From CAYSCW01 sp964449165 (lineage in GTDB: Bacteria; Acidobacteriota; Aminicenantia; Aminicenantales; Aminicenantaceae), in NCBI GenBank assembly GCA_964449165.1, contig CAYVAT010000013.1, forward strand, positions 4,922 to 68,921: a stretch of 64,000 nt of DNA, in the 5' to 3' direction. The position numbers and the translations under genes were made by a program. Positions 16,943 through 24,911 of this stretch are shown in pieces. Within the stretch, counting starts at the first letter, position 1. The number at the start of each line of letters is the position of its first letter. Below the pieces are notes generated by a model that was not told where the DNA came from, searched no databases, and saw nothing but the letters and a program-made list of their open reading frames with translations.

Positions 16943-17737
16943 ATGAAAAAAGAAACTATGTTGGTTGTAGAAGATGAGGATATTATGCGGGAGGCATTAT
17001 CCGATTACTTCTCTGACGGGGGCCATAAAGTTGATACCGCCAATAATGGGGATAACGCATTGGAAAAATTTAATTTAGAAGATTACAACGTCATGATAGT
17101 CGATCTTAAATTACCCGGGCGTGATGGGCTTTCCGTGCTGAAGGAGATTAGAGCGAAGAATCCGAAGGCAAAAGTTATTATCATCACGGCTTATCCCTCG
17201 ATTGATACTGCAAAAGAGGCTATACGTGGTGGTGCGCTTGACTACTTACCAAAACCTTTTGAGCTGGACTATCTTGAAACCATAATCAACCGATCTTACG
17301 AAGTTGAAATAGTACCTACACCGCCTGTTGAAGAACCAATAGTTGAAGAGAAAATTGTAACTCCATGCATCTGGATGCAAGCTGGCTTAGTAAAAAAACG
17401 GATGTGTACGCTCGGTTATCAATGCAATAATGCGTGTAAGTTTCATGCAGCAATGATGAAAAAAGAGGAATTCAGGAATGATCCAAGGATTAAACCTTTT
17501 CTTGACAAACTTAACTCTCAAATAGGAAGGAAGCAGTGCAGATATACTATGAGTGGAGAAATTGCTCTGCGATCCTGCGATAGGCTTTACCGCTGCGAGA
17601 GCTGCGAATTTCACCAGACAATCGAGGATGAGGTAGACCGCCAACTTGCCATTAAGGCCGCAAATCAAAAAAGGAAGCAGGCCAAAATGTATGGCCGGGT
17701 GGCAACGATGCATAGTCCATCCCGAAGTGACCACTAA
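16943..17737 (+). CDS. Response regulator with duplicated C-terminal four-cysteine module
   Basis: 264 residues. The receiver domain occupies 1-120 (acidic pair near 10-12, phospho-acceptor Asp54 in IVDLKLPGRD, Thr in IITAYPS, Lys in LPKPF). After a Pro/Glu linker, two similar cysteine modules follow: C142-x12-C155-x5-C161-x3-C165-x-FH and C199-x12-C212-x5-C218-x2-C221-x-FH. This looks like an internal duplication able to bind two metal ions or iron-sulfur clusters. There is no DNA-binding domain. GGAGG precedes the ATG. The gene is driven by the sigma-54 promoter upstream. Similar cysteine stretches (CIWMQAG...) occur, as I recall, in GcvH-like proteins of anaerobes. Output function is unknown. 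Confidence 0.88.
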   Translation: MKKETMLVVEDEDIMREALSDYFSDGGHKVDTANNGDNALEKFNLEDYNVMIVDLKLPGRDGLSVLKEIRAKNPKAKVIIITAYPSIDTAKEAIRGGALDYLPKPFELDYLETIINRSYEVEIVPTPPVEEPIVEEKIVTPCIWMQAGLVKKRMCTLGYQCNNACKFHAAMMKKEEFRNDPRIKPFLDKLNSQIGRKQCRYTMSGEIALRSCDRLYRCESCEFHQTIEDEVDRQLAIKAANQKRKQAKMYGRVATMHSPSRSDH

Positions 17738-17940
17738 ATCCGACTTGTTCCAACTACCTAACCCGTTTTGATTCGATGGCTCCTTGGTTGATTGCGGATT
17801 TAAGAAAAACATCGAGCTTATCTCATTCCCCCTGTTTTTCTAGTCTGCTTTTCTGCAGGAGAAGTGGCGGAAATAAATCAATCTATTTGGTGCTTTCAAT
17901 TCAGTGATGTTCTGTATCTTTTCTTTAAGAGTTGTTATTC

Positions 17941-18474
17941 TTATTTTCTATCTTTTTTTAGATTTTCCCTAATCATTCTTATCCCGTCAGGAGAATTGAT
18001 AGGCATCTCCTTGAGCTGAGCCTTTATTTTTCTTGTGTCTAAATAGAACTTGTAGCTATTCTTTTTGTGGACATAGATTAAATCTATTTCAGGATTCCCC
18101 AAAATAAGAGTTATGATTGTTTGTCCAATATCACCCAAAGGCTTCCGGTCGATATGGCTGTGCTGGAAATCGGCTTTGACTTTAGTCCCTTCTCCCTTTT
18201 TGGATTTTATGGAGAGGTGACCATTTGCTGCATTGGCGGCTTGTGATAAGAGAGACAGTCCTAGGCCAAATCGGCGAACCGTTTTAGAAGTGTAAAAGGG
18301 ATCAAGCACCTTTTCCATGGTTTGCTTATCCATACCCATACCGTTGTCGGTGATTTCGATAGACAGAAAATCTTTCTCTTTGTCTTCTTTTATCCTTATT
18401 TCAATCTTATCGGCTTTGGCTGCCACAGAATTTTCGACGATGTCTAGAATGTGCAAAGAGAGATCTTCCATCAA
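17941..18474 (-). CDS. HATPase-domain protein, stand-alone kinase-like ATPase
   Basis: 177 residues. It consists almost entirely of a GHKL ATP-binding domain: N box LHILDIVENSVAAKA, G1 DNGMGMD, DPFYTSK, G2 FGLGLSLL, GEGTKVKADF. There is no HisKA dimerisation domain or phospho-acceptor His. A C-terminal extension of about 60 residues follows. Such small ATPases occur beside [FeFe]-hydrogenase genes together with PHP and DRTGG proteins. It is the last gene of the leftward hydS operon, 23 bp after the PHP gene. It may phosphorylate a protein partner; the substrate is not evident. Confidence 0.88.
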   Translation of the reverse strand: MMEDLSLHILDIVENSVAAKADKIEIRIKEDKEKDFLSIEITDNGMGMDKQTMEKVLDPFYTSKTVRRFGLGLSLLSQAANAANGHLSIKSKKGEGTKVKADFQHSHIDRKPLGDIGQTIITLILGNPEIDLIYVHKKNSYKFYLDTRKIKAQLKEMPINSPDGIRMIRENLKKDRK

Positions 18475-18497
18475 AACCTCAGCCTGGATTATTCAGG

Positions 18498-19229
18498 TTA
18501 GTGAATTAATTTTCTCCCATCTTCATTTTTCAAGGCTTTTTTTATTTCGGCCACTGTGCCGTCCTTGAGCAAGAATGATGTAAAGCTTTTTCCGATATCA
18601 TCGGGATAATGGGCATCTGAAGAGCAGGTGATCGGATAATCCTTTGAATACCTTTTCTTTGCCTCTTCGGAAGTGATTGCAGGAGAAATTTCTAAAGCAT
18701 CCAATTCCAAATTATCCGGGATGAACCCCAGTTGGCCGATGATGCTGAAAGATTCTCTATCTATATGGGAGGCGATCGCTATTCCGTCGAGAGAGTGAAT
18801 GATTTTGATGATTTTTTCAAGAGGAATAGTCGTAGCTCCAATCAAGAGTTTATTATTGAAACCAAGCACTTCCTCTTTTTCATTCACGATGACTTGCATC
18901 CCGAAGGCTTCTTCATCATTTTCTCCAGGCAACTTATCATAGACATGCTCCTGCAGTTTTAGAGCGTTTTCTATTTCGTCAAAAAGTGCCAAGACATGAA
19001 CTTCTTCTTGAGAGGTCACTTCCATCCCGGGGAAAACATTAATATTCATCTTCTTGGCAGCGTTCATTATGGCCAGAGAATTTTCAGATGAATTATGATC
19101 ACAGATGCCTATGATATCTATTTTTTTTTTCTTTGCCGCCTTGAGTATTCTCTTTGGAGACATATCCAGTTCAGTACAGGGAGAAAGGCAGGTGTGGATA
19201 TGCAAGTCCGCTTTGAAAGGTCTGAGCAT
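18498..19229 (-). CDS. PHP-domain phosphoesterase
   Basis: 243 residues of the polymerase-and-histidinol-phosphatase (PHP) superfamily. Metal-ligand motifs are visible in order: ADLHIHTCLSPC, GICDHNSSE, PGMEVTSQEEVHVL, AIASHIDRES and ITCSSDAHYPDDIG. This is the PHP type found in hydrogenase-linked operons rather than the DNA polymerase type. It follows the small DRTGG gene with a 3-bp gap. A phosphatase next to two ATPase-domain proteins and a HydS-like sensor suggests a phosphorylation cycle; this is inference. Confidence 0.92.
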   Translation of the reverse strand: MLRPFKADLHIHTCLSPCTELDMSPKRILKAAKKKKIDIIGICDHNSSENSLAIMNAAKKMNINVFPGMEVTSQEEVHVLALFDEIENALKLQEHVYDKLPGENDEEAFGMQVIVNEKEEVLGFNNKLLIGATTIPLEKIIKIIHSLDGIAIASHIDRESFSIIGQLGFIPDNLELDALEISPAITSEEAKKRYSKDYPITCSSDAHYPDDIGKSFTSFLLKDGTVAEIKKALKNEDGRKLIH

Positions 19230-19232
19230 GAA

Positions 19233-19574
19233 TTAATCTTTTAAACTTATCAATTCATACAATTTACCCGAAACTTCAAAGGCCATTTCTTCACTGCCAA
19301 GGAGGGGCAAATTTTCCTCCTTTGCTTTTTGAAGCGTGTTTTCATCAGGTTCTCGGTTATTGACTATGATTATTCCAGACAGGTCTTTCAGTTTGGCCAC
19401 AGCGATAATATTCTGATGGGTCTGAAGAGTGATCCAGAGATTGTTTTCTTTGCTGTTGGCAATCACATCACTAAGAAGATCGCTCGTGTATCCACTTGTA
19501 ACCTCTACATCCAACTTATCTTGGCCTGTCAAAACTTTAAGCTGTAATTTTTCAATGATCTCTTTAAGTTTCAT
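19233..19574 (-). CDS. DRTGG-domain protein (copy 1)
   Basis: 113 residues matching the DRTGG domain seen in HPr-kinase-like and BioD/Pta-like proteins and as small ORFs in [FeFe]-hydrogenase operons. The pattern LKEIIEKLQLKVLTGQDKLDVEVTSG with a later SDLLSDVIA is characteristic. The DRTGG string itself is not conserved. The start overlaps the hydS stop by 4 bp. It is paralogous to the gene at 21390-21755. Ligand or partner unknown. Confidence 0.85.
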   Translation of the reverse strand: MKLKEIIEKLQLKVLTGQDKLDVEVTSGYTSDLLSDVIANSKENNLWITLQTHQNIIAVAKLKDLSGIIIVNNREPDENTLQKAKEENLPLLGSEEMAFEVSGKLYELISLKD

Positions 19575-20947
19575 TTTATCGCCTTTCCTTTTTTGCTTGT
19601 TTTATTGACGGTAGACTTGGATTGAGTTAAAAAAGCAGATTTATTAAGCAATTTTGAAAATTCTTGGGTGAGTTTTTTTAACCTTCGGGGAAGATTGAAA
19701 ATACAGTCAGTGAGTTCTGCTTCTCCTTTAACCACGTCTTCAGCAAAGGTTAAGCAAGTGGGAGCACCACATGCTCCGCAGTCAATTTTGGGCAGTGATT
19801 CGTAGATATCCTCTTTTTCTTTTCTCTTCTTTATTGCTTTGGCTAAATCTTTATCGAGAGGTTTGAGGGGGCGGGGCTCCAGTTTTCCATCTAAGAAAAA
19901 GTATTTCTGGTTATAGAGCTTTCGTACCTCCCTGATGTCTGGACAAGCTTTTATTTGTTCGAACTCTAAGGTCTCGATCAATTTCAGAATTTTGTTGTAA
20001 GAAATATAAATATTTTGCACTGTCAAAGAGCCTCCGACACACCCTTGAGGGCAAGAATAGGCTTCGACGAAGTCAATGTTTCTCAGTTTTCCTCTTTCAA
20101 TATCATCAAAGACTTTTAAGATTTCAGCTAGACCTGAAACAGCCAGGGAGTTTTTCATTCTCAAGGTTCGGCAGATGCCTCCAACCATTGCCCATCCAAT
20201 TCCCAGAATGCAGATGCTCTCCAGTGCTTTCCGGTAGCTGCCTTTTTCTATGCCTTCCATAGCCGAAAGAAGAGGTGGGTAAATGTCTGAGATAGAGATG
20301 GCTCCGTCTATGTAAGATTTCCCTCTTTCTGCAGGCTGTCTGATAGATATCATTTTCACCGGGCATGGTGTGAGATAAAAGATTCCGATCTCTTTTTCTT
20401 TAAGTTTTAGTTGTTTTGATTTTTCCTTTTTGATTTCTCGAGCAGCCAATTCTCGTGGAGTATCAATGGGTATAACTTGGTCGATGAGGCCTGGATATTT
20501 GACCTGGATTAAACGCACGATAGTCGGACATACATTAGAAATAAGCGGCTTGGGACCCTTATATTCTCGGAGATATTCCTGGATGGCGAAACTAACTTCT
20601 CCGCAGGTAAACGCCAGGTCAAAAGCATCATCGAATCCCAGTTTTTTTAATCCGACGAGGATTTTCTCTGGCAGAATTTCTCTTCCGAATTGAGCATATA
20701 GAGCAGGAGAGGGCATGGCAACTGTGTGGCGGAATTTAGTGAGTTCTCCAAAGGGATCTGTCAAAGGGATGATGGCGTTGTGAGGACAAACTGTGATACA
20801 TTCTCCACAATCGATACATTTTTCTTCGATGATGGTTGACTTTCCATTTCTGATCCTGATGGCTTGAGTGGGACACACCCGCAAACATTTCATACGGCCA
20901 TGACACTTTTCCGGATCAATCCGGATGGAATGAAAGTATTGATTCAT
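19571..20947 (-). CDS. hydS: HydS-like putative sensory [FeFe]-hydrogenase
   Basis: 458 residues. An N-terminal ferredoxin domain has C15-x5-C21-x3-C25P, lacking one Cys, then the complete set C44-x2-C-x2-C-x3-CP. The H-cluster domain follows with L1 ISNVCPT (C140), L2 LTPCPVK (C195) and L3 YSCPQGCVGG (C299, C303). The four cluster ligands are kept. The Cys that relays protons in catalytic enzymes (first C of TSCCP) is Val139, as in sensory HydS proteins where it is Ala or another residue. A C-terminal four-Cys motif (C390-x2-C-x4-C-x16-C415) can hold another [4Fe-4S]. A lysine-rich tail ends the protein. Surrounded by DRTGG, PHP and ATPase genes with 4-bp overlaps, it is best read as an H2 sensor. 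Confidence 0.85.
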   Translation of the reverse strand: MNQYFHSIRIDPEKCHGRMKCLRVCPTQAIRIRNGKSTIIEEKCIDCGECITVCPHNAIIPLTDPFGELTKFRHTVAMPSPALYAQFGREILPEKILVGLKKLGFDDAFDLAFTCGEVSFAIQEYLREYKGPKPLISNVCPTIVRLIQVKYPGLIDQVIPIDTPRELAAREIKKEKSKQLKLKEKEIGIFYLTPCPVKMISIRQPAERGKSYIDGAISISDIYPPLLSAMEGIEKGSYRKALESICILGIGWAMVGGICRTLRMKNSLAVSGLAEILKVFDDIERGKLRNIDFVEAYSCPQGCVGGSLTVQNIYISYNKILKLIETLEFEQIKACPDIREVRKLYNQKYFFLDGKLEPRPLKPLDKDLAKAIKKRKEKEDIYESLPKIDCGACGAPTCLTFAEDVVKGEAELTDCIFNLPRRLKKLTQEFSKLLNKSAFLTQSKSTVNKTSKKGKAIK

Positions 20948-21393
20948 TTTTTTTCTGTTTTATCCAGGCAGATCGTTATCTCTAATGACGTTCCTTTGCC
21001 AGGGATTGAAGAAATTTCAAATTTATCAGCATTTTTTTTAATATTGGGAAGTCCCATGCCTGCGCCAAATCCCATCTCTCGCATTTCCTCGGTGGCGGTC
21101 GAAAAACCTTTCTCCATGGCCAAATCTACATTCTCAATCCCAGGACCTTCGTCTTCGAGCTTAAAATGAAGTTTCTCAGGAGTAATGTTCAGAGTGAGCA
21201 CACCTCTGTGAGCATACATAACAACATTCATTTCTGCCTCATAGGAGGCGATGGCTGCACGGACGATGACAGAATGGTCGATACCAATCTCCTGGAGAAT
21301 TTCTTTGATACTTGTGGATGTCCTTCCTCCATTGCTGAAATCACCGCCTTTGATTTCAAAGCGATGAGATAATTTATTCTTGTCGCTCATCAT
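20944..21393 (-). CDS. Anti-sigma-factor-like HATPase protein
   Basis: About 149 residues. The GHKL fold resembles serine-protein kinases of the RsbW/RsbT kind: ASYEAEMNVVMYAHRG, EDEGPGIENVDLAM, GFGAGMGLPNI and GKGTSLEITI. I place the start at the ATG overlapping the preceding stop by 4 bp (21393-21390); the longer frame adds unrelated residues. The product lies between DRTGG copy 2 and hydS. Proteins of this kind phosphorylate a Ser/Thr on a partner; no STAS-type partner is encoded nearby. Confidence 0.88.
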   Translation of the reverse strand: MMSDKNKLSHRFEIKGGDFSNGGRTSTSIKEILQEIGIDHSVIVRAAIASYEAEMNVVMYAHRGVLTLNITPEKLHFKLEDEGPGIENVDLAMEKGFSTATEEMREMGFGAGMGLPNIKKNADKFEISSIPGKGTSLEITICLDKTEKK

Positions 21394-21755
21394 CGTTTTT
21401 TTGGGGAGAGGCCACTTACACCTGGAAGACCATGACTGAAGAGAAGGCCACAAGCTGTGTACATCATGTATTTGGTTAATAGAAGGGGGATTCTTTTTTC
21501 TCTGGCTAGCTCGATTCCCGTTTTATCTGGCTTTTTGCCCCGGACATACACAATAGCTTTGGCATCTATTATATTTGCTGTCCTGACAGATTGAGCATTG
21601 GATAAACCAGTCAGAAGCAGAATTCCTGGTTTACCAAAAGCTAAGACATCGCTCATCAGGTCAGATCCTCCTGCAAATTTGATTTCCATGTCAAGACAGT
21701 CAATTCCGCTGATGACCTCAGCCTGAAGGAGTTCCTTGATTTCTTTTAAGGTCAT
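21390..21755 (-). CDS. DRTGG-domain protein (copy 2)
   Basis: 121 residues, first gene of the leftward hydS operon. It shares the DRTGG-domain plan with 19233-19574: LKEIKELLQAEVISG, then FAGGSDLMSDVLAFG, then a Rossmann-like C-terminal half with AKAIVYVRGKKPD. The end overlaps the ATPase gene. Two such domains flanking hydS and its ATPase suggest a heteromeric adaptor. The family is recognised; the function is not established. Confidence 0.85.
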   Translation of the reverse strand: MTLKEIKELLQAEVISGIDCLDMEIKFAGGSDLMSDVLAFGKPGILLLTGLSNAQSVRTANIIDAKAIVYVRGKKPDKTGIELAREKRIPLLLTKYMMYTACGLLFSHGLPGVSGLSPKKR

Positions 21756-21943
21756 TTTAGTTTTCTGGGGCGTTTCTTCTAAGTAAAGGAATGACTTTGG
21801 CTATTTTTATGTTGGCCGACGCCATATTCGCCCTTACTCTGGCTTTCTATGAATCTACCTTTTAGGAATTCATATGATAACTGTTCGGGTAGTCAGAAGT
21901 CAATATTAGTAAGCAGAGAGAAGGCATGCAAATCTAATGGGGA

Positions 21944-22399
21944 TCAGTTGCTTTTTCTTATTCCCGTACCCACATCTAGTAAGCATATGTTTTCTGGAAT
22001 ATTGCAGGGATTTTTTCCATTTTGAAATCGAAGCATCTGTTGGGCAAGACGGCTGAATTTTTCTCTGAATTCTTCAAGTTCAGCTTGAGCCAGAGGCGTA
22101 TCGATTTTATCAACGACATTGATTCTAGCCAGTGTATTGGTCCGATAAATCCCATTTGGATTATCCAGATCCATAGAAAATTCACCTGCTTTCTTCGCAT
22201 AAGGGAACTTCAAATAGGTCTAGGGTTCAACATGCTCACGGATATAATCGGTGCACTCATCGCATTTGAAATCTTCATAAGAACCGTCGACAGACATCAT
22301 CCTCAGCTTTCCATCATAAAGATCGAGCAAACCATCTTCAGTCACAGTTCCTAAAAATCCTGTGTTTATAACACCCATGGATTTAACGACTTCCAAATA
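21944..22399 (-). pseudogene. Decayed [NiFe]-hydrogenase large subunit (group 3-like) with in-frame amber
   Basis: Reading leftward from 22399, the frame encodes a hydrogenase-like middle segment (MGVINTGFLGTVTEDG, LYDGKLR, YIREHVEP). It then meets TAG at 22222-22220 exactly where the intact paralogue at 8272-9735 has Trp (HVEPW). It resumes with TYLKFPYAKKAG, YRTNTLARIN and DTPLAQAELEEF, and fades by 21944. The L1 and L2 cysteine motifs are both missing, so it cannot encode a working enzyme. It sits just upstream of the hydS operon, perhaps a relic of a hydrogenase once under its control. Recoding of the amber is unlikely given the truncations. Confidence 0.8.
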
Positions 22400-22538
22400 T
22401 TATATTAGGCCGAACAAATATCTTCACTGATCCTGGGTGACATTATTCAGGAATCAAAAATGTATTTAAACTTGCTTTTTTGCTGGAAAAAAAAGTAAAA
22501 TGAGAAAAATTAAATCATAAAGAAAAGAAGGAGGAAGA

Positions 22539-23231
22539 ATGAGAAGAAAAATTCCAATCATTCTTGGATTAGCTTTTCTCATGTTCATCATGCAAACCTG
22601 CAAGCATAATCCAGAAGAGGGCCTTCTAAAAAGATATTTTCATGCTGTTTCTTTGAATGATTTAACAACCATGTCCACCATGGCACTGGAGCCACTGACA
22701 TTGGATGTTAAGAGTTGGAATATTACCAGCGTCAGCGAAGAAGTTATTGAGCCTGCATCGCTTCCAGAGCTGAATAAGAAGGAATTGGAATTTAAGAAGA
22801 AATTGGAGGATCATGTAGGAGTCACCCTCGATGCAAGAGATGCTTTGGATGATGCTGAGTTTGAGCGGGAAAATGCCCGGACGAGAGCGGCGAGGAATGC
22901 AGCCCGGGCAAAGGTAAACGAACTCCAGACCAAGTATGATGAAATATATGAAGAACACAAAGAGCTTCAGAAGCAATACAACGAATCCAAAGCTGCTGCG
23001 GCCAGAGAGGAAGAAATAACTCTCTTTTCCCTGGGTGCGGGAGAGCTTCCCAATGTCAGAGATTTAACAGGTAATATCCATTCCAAAGAGGTCGATGTGA
23101 AGATTGTGAGCAAGGATGGAGAAGAAAAGACCTATAAATTTTATTTGAGAAGATACGACTTAAGAGACGAAGCCATGGGCCTCGATCGCAAGGGAAGATG
23201 GGTCATCATCCAATTCGAGCCCGTGGGCTGA
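22539..23231 (+). CDS. Putative lipoprotein with coiled-coil segment
   Basis: 230 residues, family not recognised. An N-terminal signal (RRKIPIILGLAFLMFIMQTC) places a Cys at residue 21, suggesting a lipoprotein, although the lipobox is not canonical. Residues about 75-155 are rich in Glu, Lys, Ala and Arg with heptad character and probably form a long coiled coil (KKELEFKKKLED, KVNELQTKYDEI). The C-terminal part is a beta-rich segment ending WVIIQFEPVG. AAGGAGGAAG precedes the ATG. It is followed by tRNA genes. Confidence 0.8.
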   Translation: MRRKIPIILGLAFLMFIMQTCKHNPEEGLLKRYFHAVSLNDLTTMSTMALEPLTLDVKSWNITSVSEEVIEPASLPELNKKELEFKKKLEDHVGVTLDARDALDDAEFERENARTRAARNAARAKVNELQTKYDEIYEEHKELQKQYNESKAAAAREEEITLFSLGAGELPNVRDLTGNIHSKEVDVKIVSKDGEEKTYKFYLRRYDLRDEAMGLDRKGRWVIIQFEPVG

Positions 23232-23233
23232 TA

Positions 23234-23260
23234 TTGACTTTTTTTCTGTATACTTATAAT
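23234..23260 (+). promoter_or_regulatory. Probable promoter of the tRNA-Lys/tRNA-Glu pair
   Basis: TTGACT (23234-23239) and TATAAT (23255-23260) with a 15-bp spacer lie 14 bp upstream of tRNA-Lys. The -10 box is consensus; the spacer is shorter than usual. Confidence 0.5.
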
Positions 23261-23274
23261 TATTTTTTCCTTTC

Positions 23275-23349
23275 GGGCCGTTAGCTCAGAGGGAGAGCAC
23301 CGGCCTTTTAAGCCGGGTGTCGCTGGTTCGAGTCCAGCACGGCTCACCA
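23275..23349 (+). tRNA. tRNA-Lys (TTT)
   Basis: The acceptor stem GGGCCGT pairs with ACGGCTC. The anticodon stem CCGGC/GCCGG encloses the loop CTTTTAA with anticodon TTT. The T arm is GCTGG-TTCGAGT-CCAGC, and CCA is encoded at 23347-23349. All arms fold without mismatch other than one G-T pair. Confidence 0.97.
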
Positions 23350-23359
23350 CGTCATGAAC

Positions 23360-23434
23360 GCCCCTGTCGTCTAGCTTGGTCTAGGACATCGCCCTTTCAA
23401 GGCGGCAACACGGGTTCAAATCCCGTCGGGGGCG
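23360..23434 (+). tRNA. tRNA-Glu (TTC)
   Basis: The acceptor stem GCCCCTG pairs with CGGGGGC. The anticodon loop CTTTCAA gives anticodon TTC. The T loop is TTCAAAT. CCA is not encoded; a run of five T follows directly and may end transcription of the tRNA pair. Confidence 0.96.
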
Positions 23435-23539
23435 TTTTTCTATAGAGTTGCCAATGATGGGCAATGTCCATATAATCATATTTGATTATATCCACTATCA
23501 TGAGTAAGCTTGACCCGATTATGATGGCTTATCCTGAGG

Positions 23540-24187
23540 TTGATTGAGAGAGGAAAGTTGGCCAAAAAAATTCTTTTCATCATTTTGATGCTAACCGTTT
23601 TGTCTGGTCTCTATGCGGACGGATTCAAGCTTATGGTGGGATTGAATCTTTTAAAGTATTCAGCCAAGGCTAGTGAGGGCACTTTCCGATGGAGCCAAAA
23701 ATTGGGATTGTGCGTGGGCGGTGGGTTCGAGTTTGATCTGTCCGAGAGTCAGAAGATTGCTATTGAGATTGATGGATTCATCGTGCAGAAGAAGGGGACC
23801 CGGATTGAGGAAGGCGAGCCCACAAATGGAGAATTGACCTTCAGCATGAGCACTCTTCGTATCCCCCTTCTCGTTCGGTTCAAACCCAAAGCTTCCTTAC
23901 CTCTTTATGTGCTAGGCGGGAGTGAATTTTCGCTTGTTTTATCTCATTCGTTTGAGAGAAGGATCGGAGAAAGCAAGCAGCAAGGGGATATAAAGGAGTT
24001 GACAAGAGGATCAGATCTGGGGATTGTTTTGGGTTGCGGTGTTGAGGTAAGAATGAAAGAATTCCAGAACCTTTTTGTGGAGATGCGATTCCATTATGGC
24101 TCGTTGAATATGAATGGAGATTATGAGGAATTTTCTTCTTTAAGAACTCATGTTCTTCTCTTAATTGTGGGTATCAAGGCCTTTTGA
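23540..24187 (+). CDS. Outer-membrane beta-barrel protein (copy 1)
   Basis: 215 residues with a signal peptide (KKILFIILMLTVLSGLYAD) and alternating hydrophobic strands ending in an aromatic residue (KAF). This is the pattern of small 8-strand porin-like barrels (PorT/OmpX-like). The start is uncertain: TTG 23540 or TTG 23558, the latter having AGAGGA close upstream. A paralogue follows 32 bp later. Surface or outer-membrane location implies a diderm cell. No specific function can be assigned. Confidence 0.8.
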   Translation: MIERGKLAKKILFIILMLTVLSGLYADGFKLMVGLNLLKYSAKASEGTFRWSQKLGLCVGGGFEFDLSESQKIAIEIDGFIVQKKGTRIEEGEPTNGELTFSMSTLRIPLLVRFKPKASLPLYVLGGSEFSLVLSHSFERRIGESKQQGDIKELTRGSDLGIVLGCGVEVRMKEFQNLFVEMRFHYGSLNMNGDYEEFSSLRTHVLLLIVGIKAF

Positions 24188-24219
24188 GGAGTTGAGTCCA
24201 TCGGCCAGCCGGGTATGGG

Positions 24220-24843
24220 ATGAGAATCAGGAAAAAACCAATCAATCTGGCTATCCGGCTTCTTTTATGGACTGTGGTTATTTTCCCCCTCTATGCTGAT
24301 TTTAAGATAATGGGAGGAATGAACATCTCCTGGTATGATGTCTCGCCTGAGTCAGCAAATATCCAGTGGGATTATAAAAGAGGATTTTCGGCTGGAATCG
24401 GACTGGAAAAAATTTTGAATCCATTCATGCTGCTGGAACTGGATATTCTCTACTTCCAGAAAGGAAGTCGATCTGAATCGTCTTATTTCCAAGACTCAGA
24501 GGCAAAATACAAGCTGAATGTCCTCAGTCTTCCCATTCTCTTCAGAAGCAAGTTTCTGTATAACTCCTCGCCTTATGTTGTGGGAGGAATTGAATTCTCC
24601 TCAATACTCTCCCATGAATTTGTCACCGGAGGAGAGGAGCCAGTGGATCTTAAGAATGATACCCGCAGCTTTGATTTCGGGTTTGTGTTCGGATGTGGTT
24701 TTGAGATCAAGATAGAGGATCGCCTGTTTTTTTTCGTCGAAGGGAGATACCACCTCGGATTCAGAAACATAGTGGCTAACCCTTTTTTGGAAGAAACCAA
24801 GAAAACCAGAGCTATCTTGATCCTCATCGGCCTCCGTTCTTGA
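24220..24843 (+). CDS. Outer-membrane beta-barrel protein (copy 2)
   Basis: 207 residues, tandem paralogue of the gene before it. It has a signal peptide (LLLWTVVIFPLYAD), then FKIMGGMNISWYD matching FKLMVGLNLLKYS of copy 1. The mid-protein strands also match (LSLPILFRSKF, YVVGGIEFSSILSHEF against LYVLGGSEFSLVLSHSF). The last strand is ILILIGLRS. The two probably arose by duplication. Confidence 0.82.
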   Translation: MRIRKKPINLAIRLLLWTVVIFPLYADFKIMGGMNISWYDVSPESANIQWDYKRGFSAGIGLEKILNPFMLLELDILYFQKGSRSESSYFQDSEAKYKLNVLSLPILFRSKFLYNSSPYVVGGIEFSSILSHEFVTGGEEPVDLKNDTRSFDFGFVFGCGFEIKIEDRLFFFVEGRYHLGFRNIVANPFLEETKKTRAILILIGLRS

Positions 24844-24911
24844 GTTTAGGGAATATCAAGGTTCATCATATCAAGGAATAAACTGAAAAATGTATGTTAG
24901 GTAGTGAGGCC

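Noticed and set aside
22220..22222. Amber recoding (pyrrolysine or suppressed stop) in the hydrogenase relic
   Set aside because: The gene is also truncated at both ends and lacks its active-site cysteines, so simple decay explains the stop.
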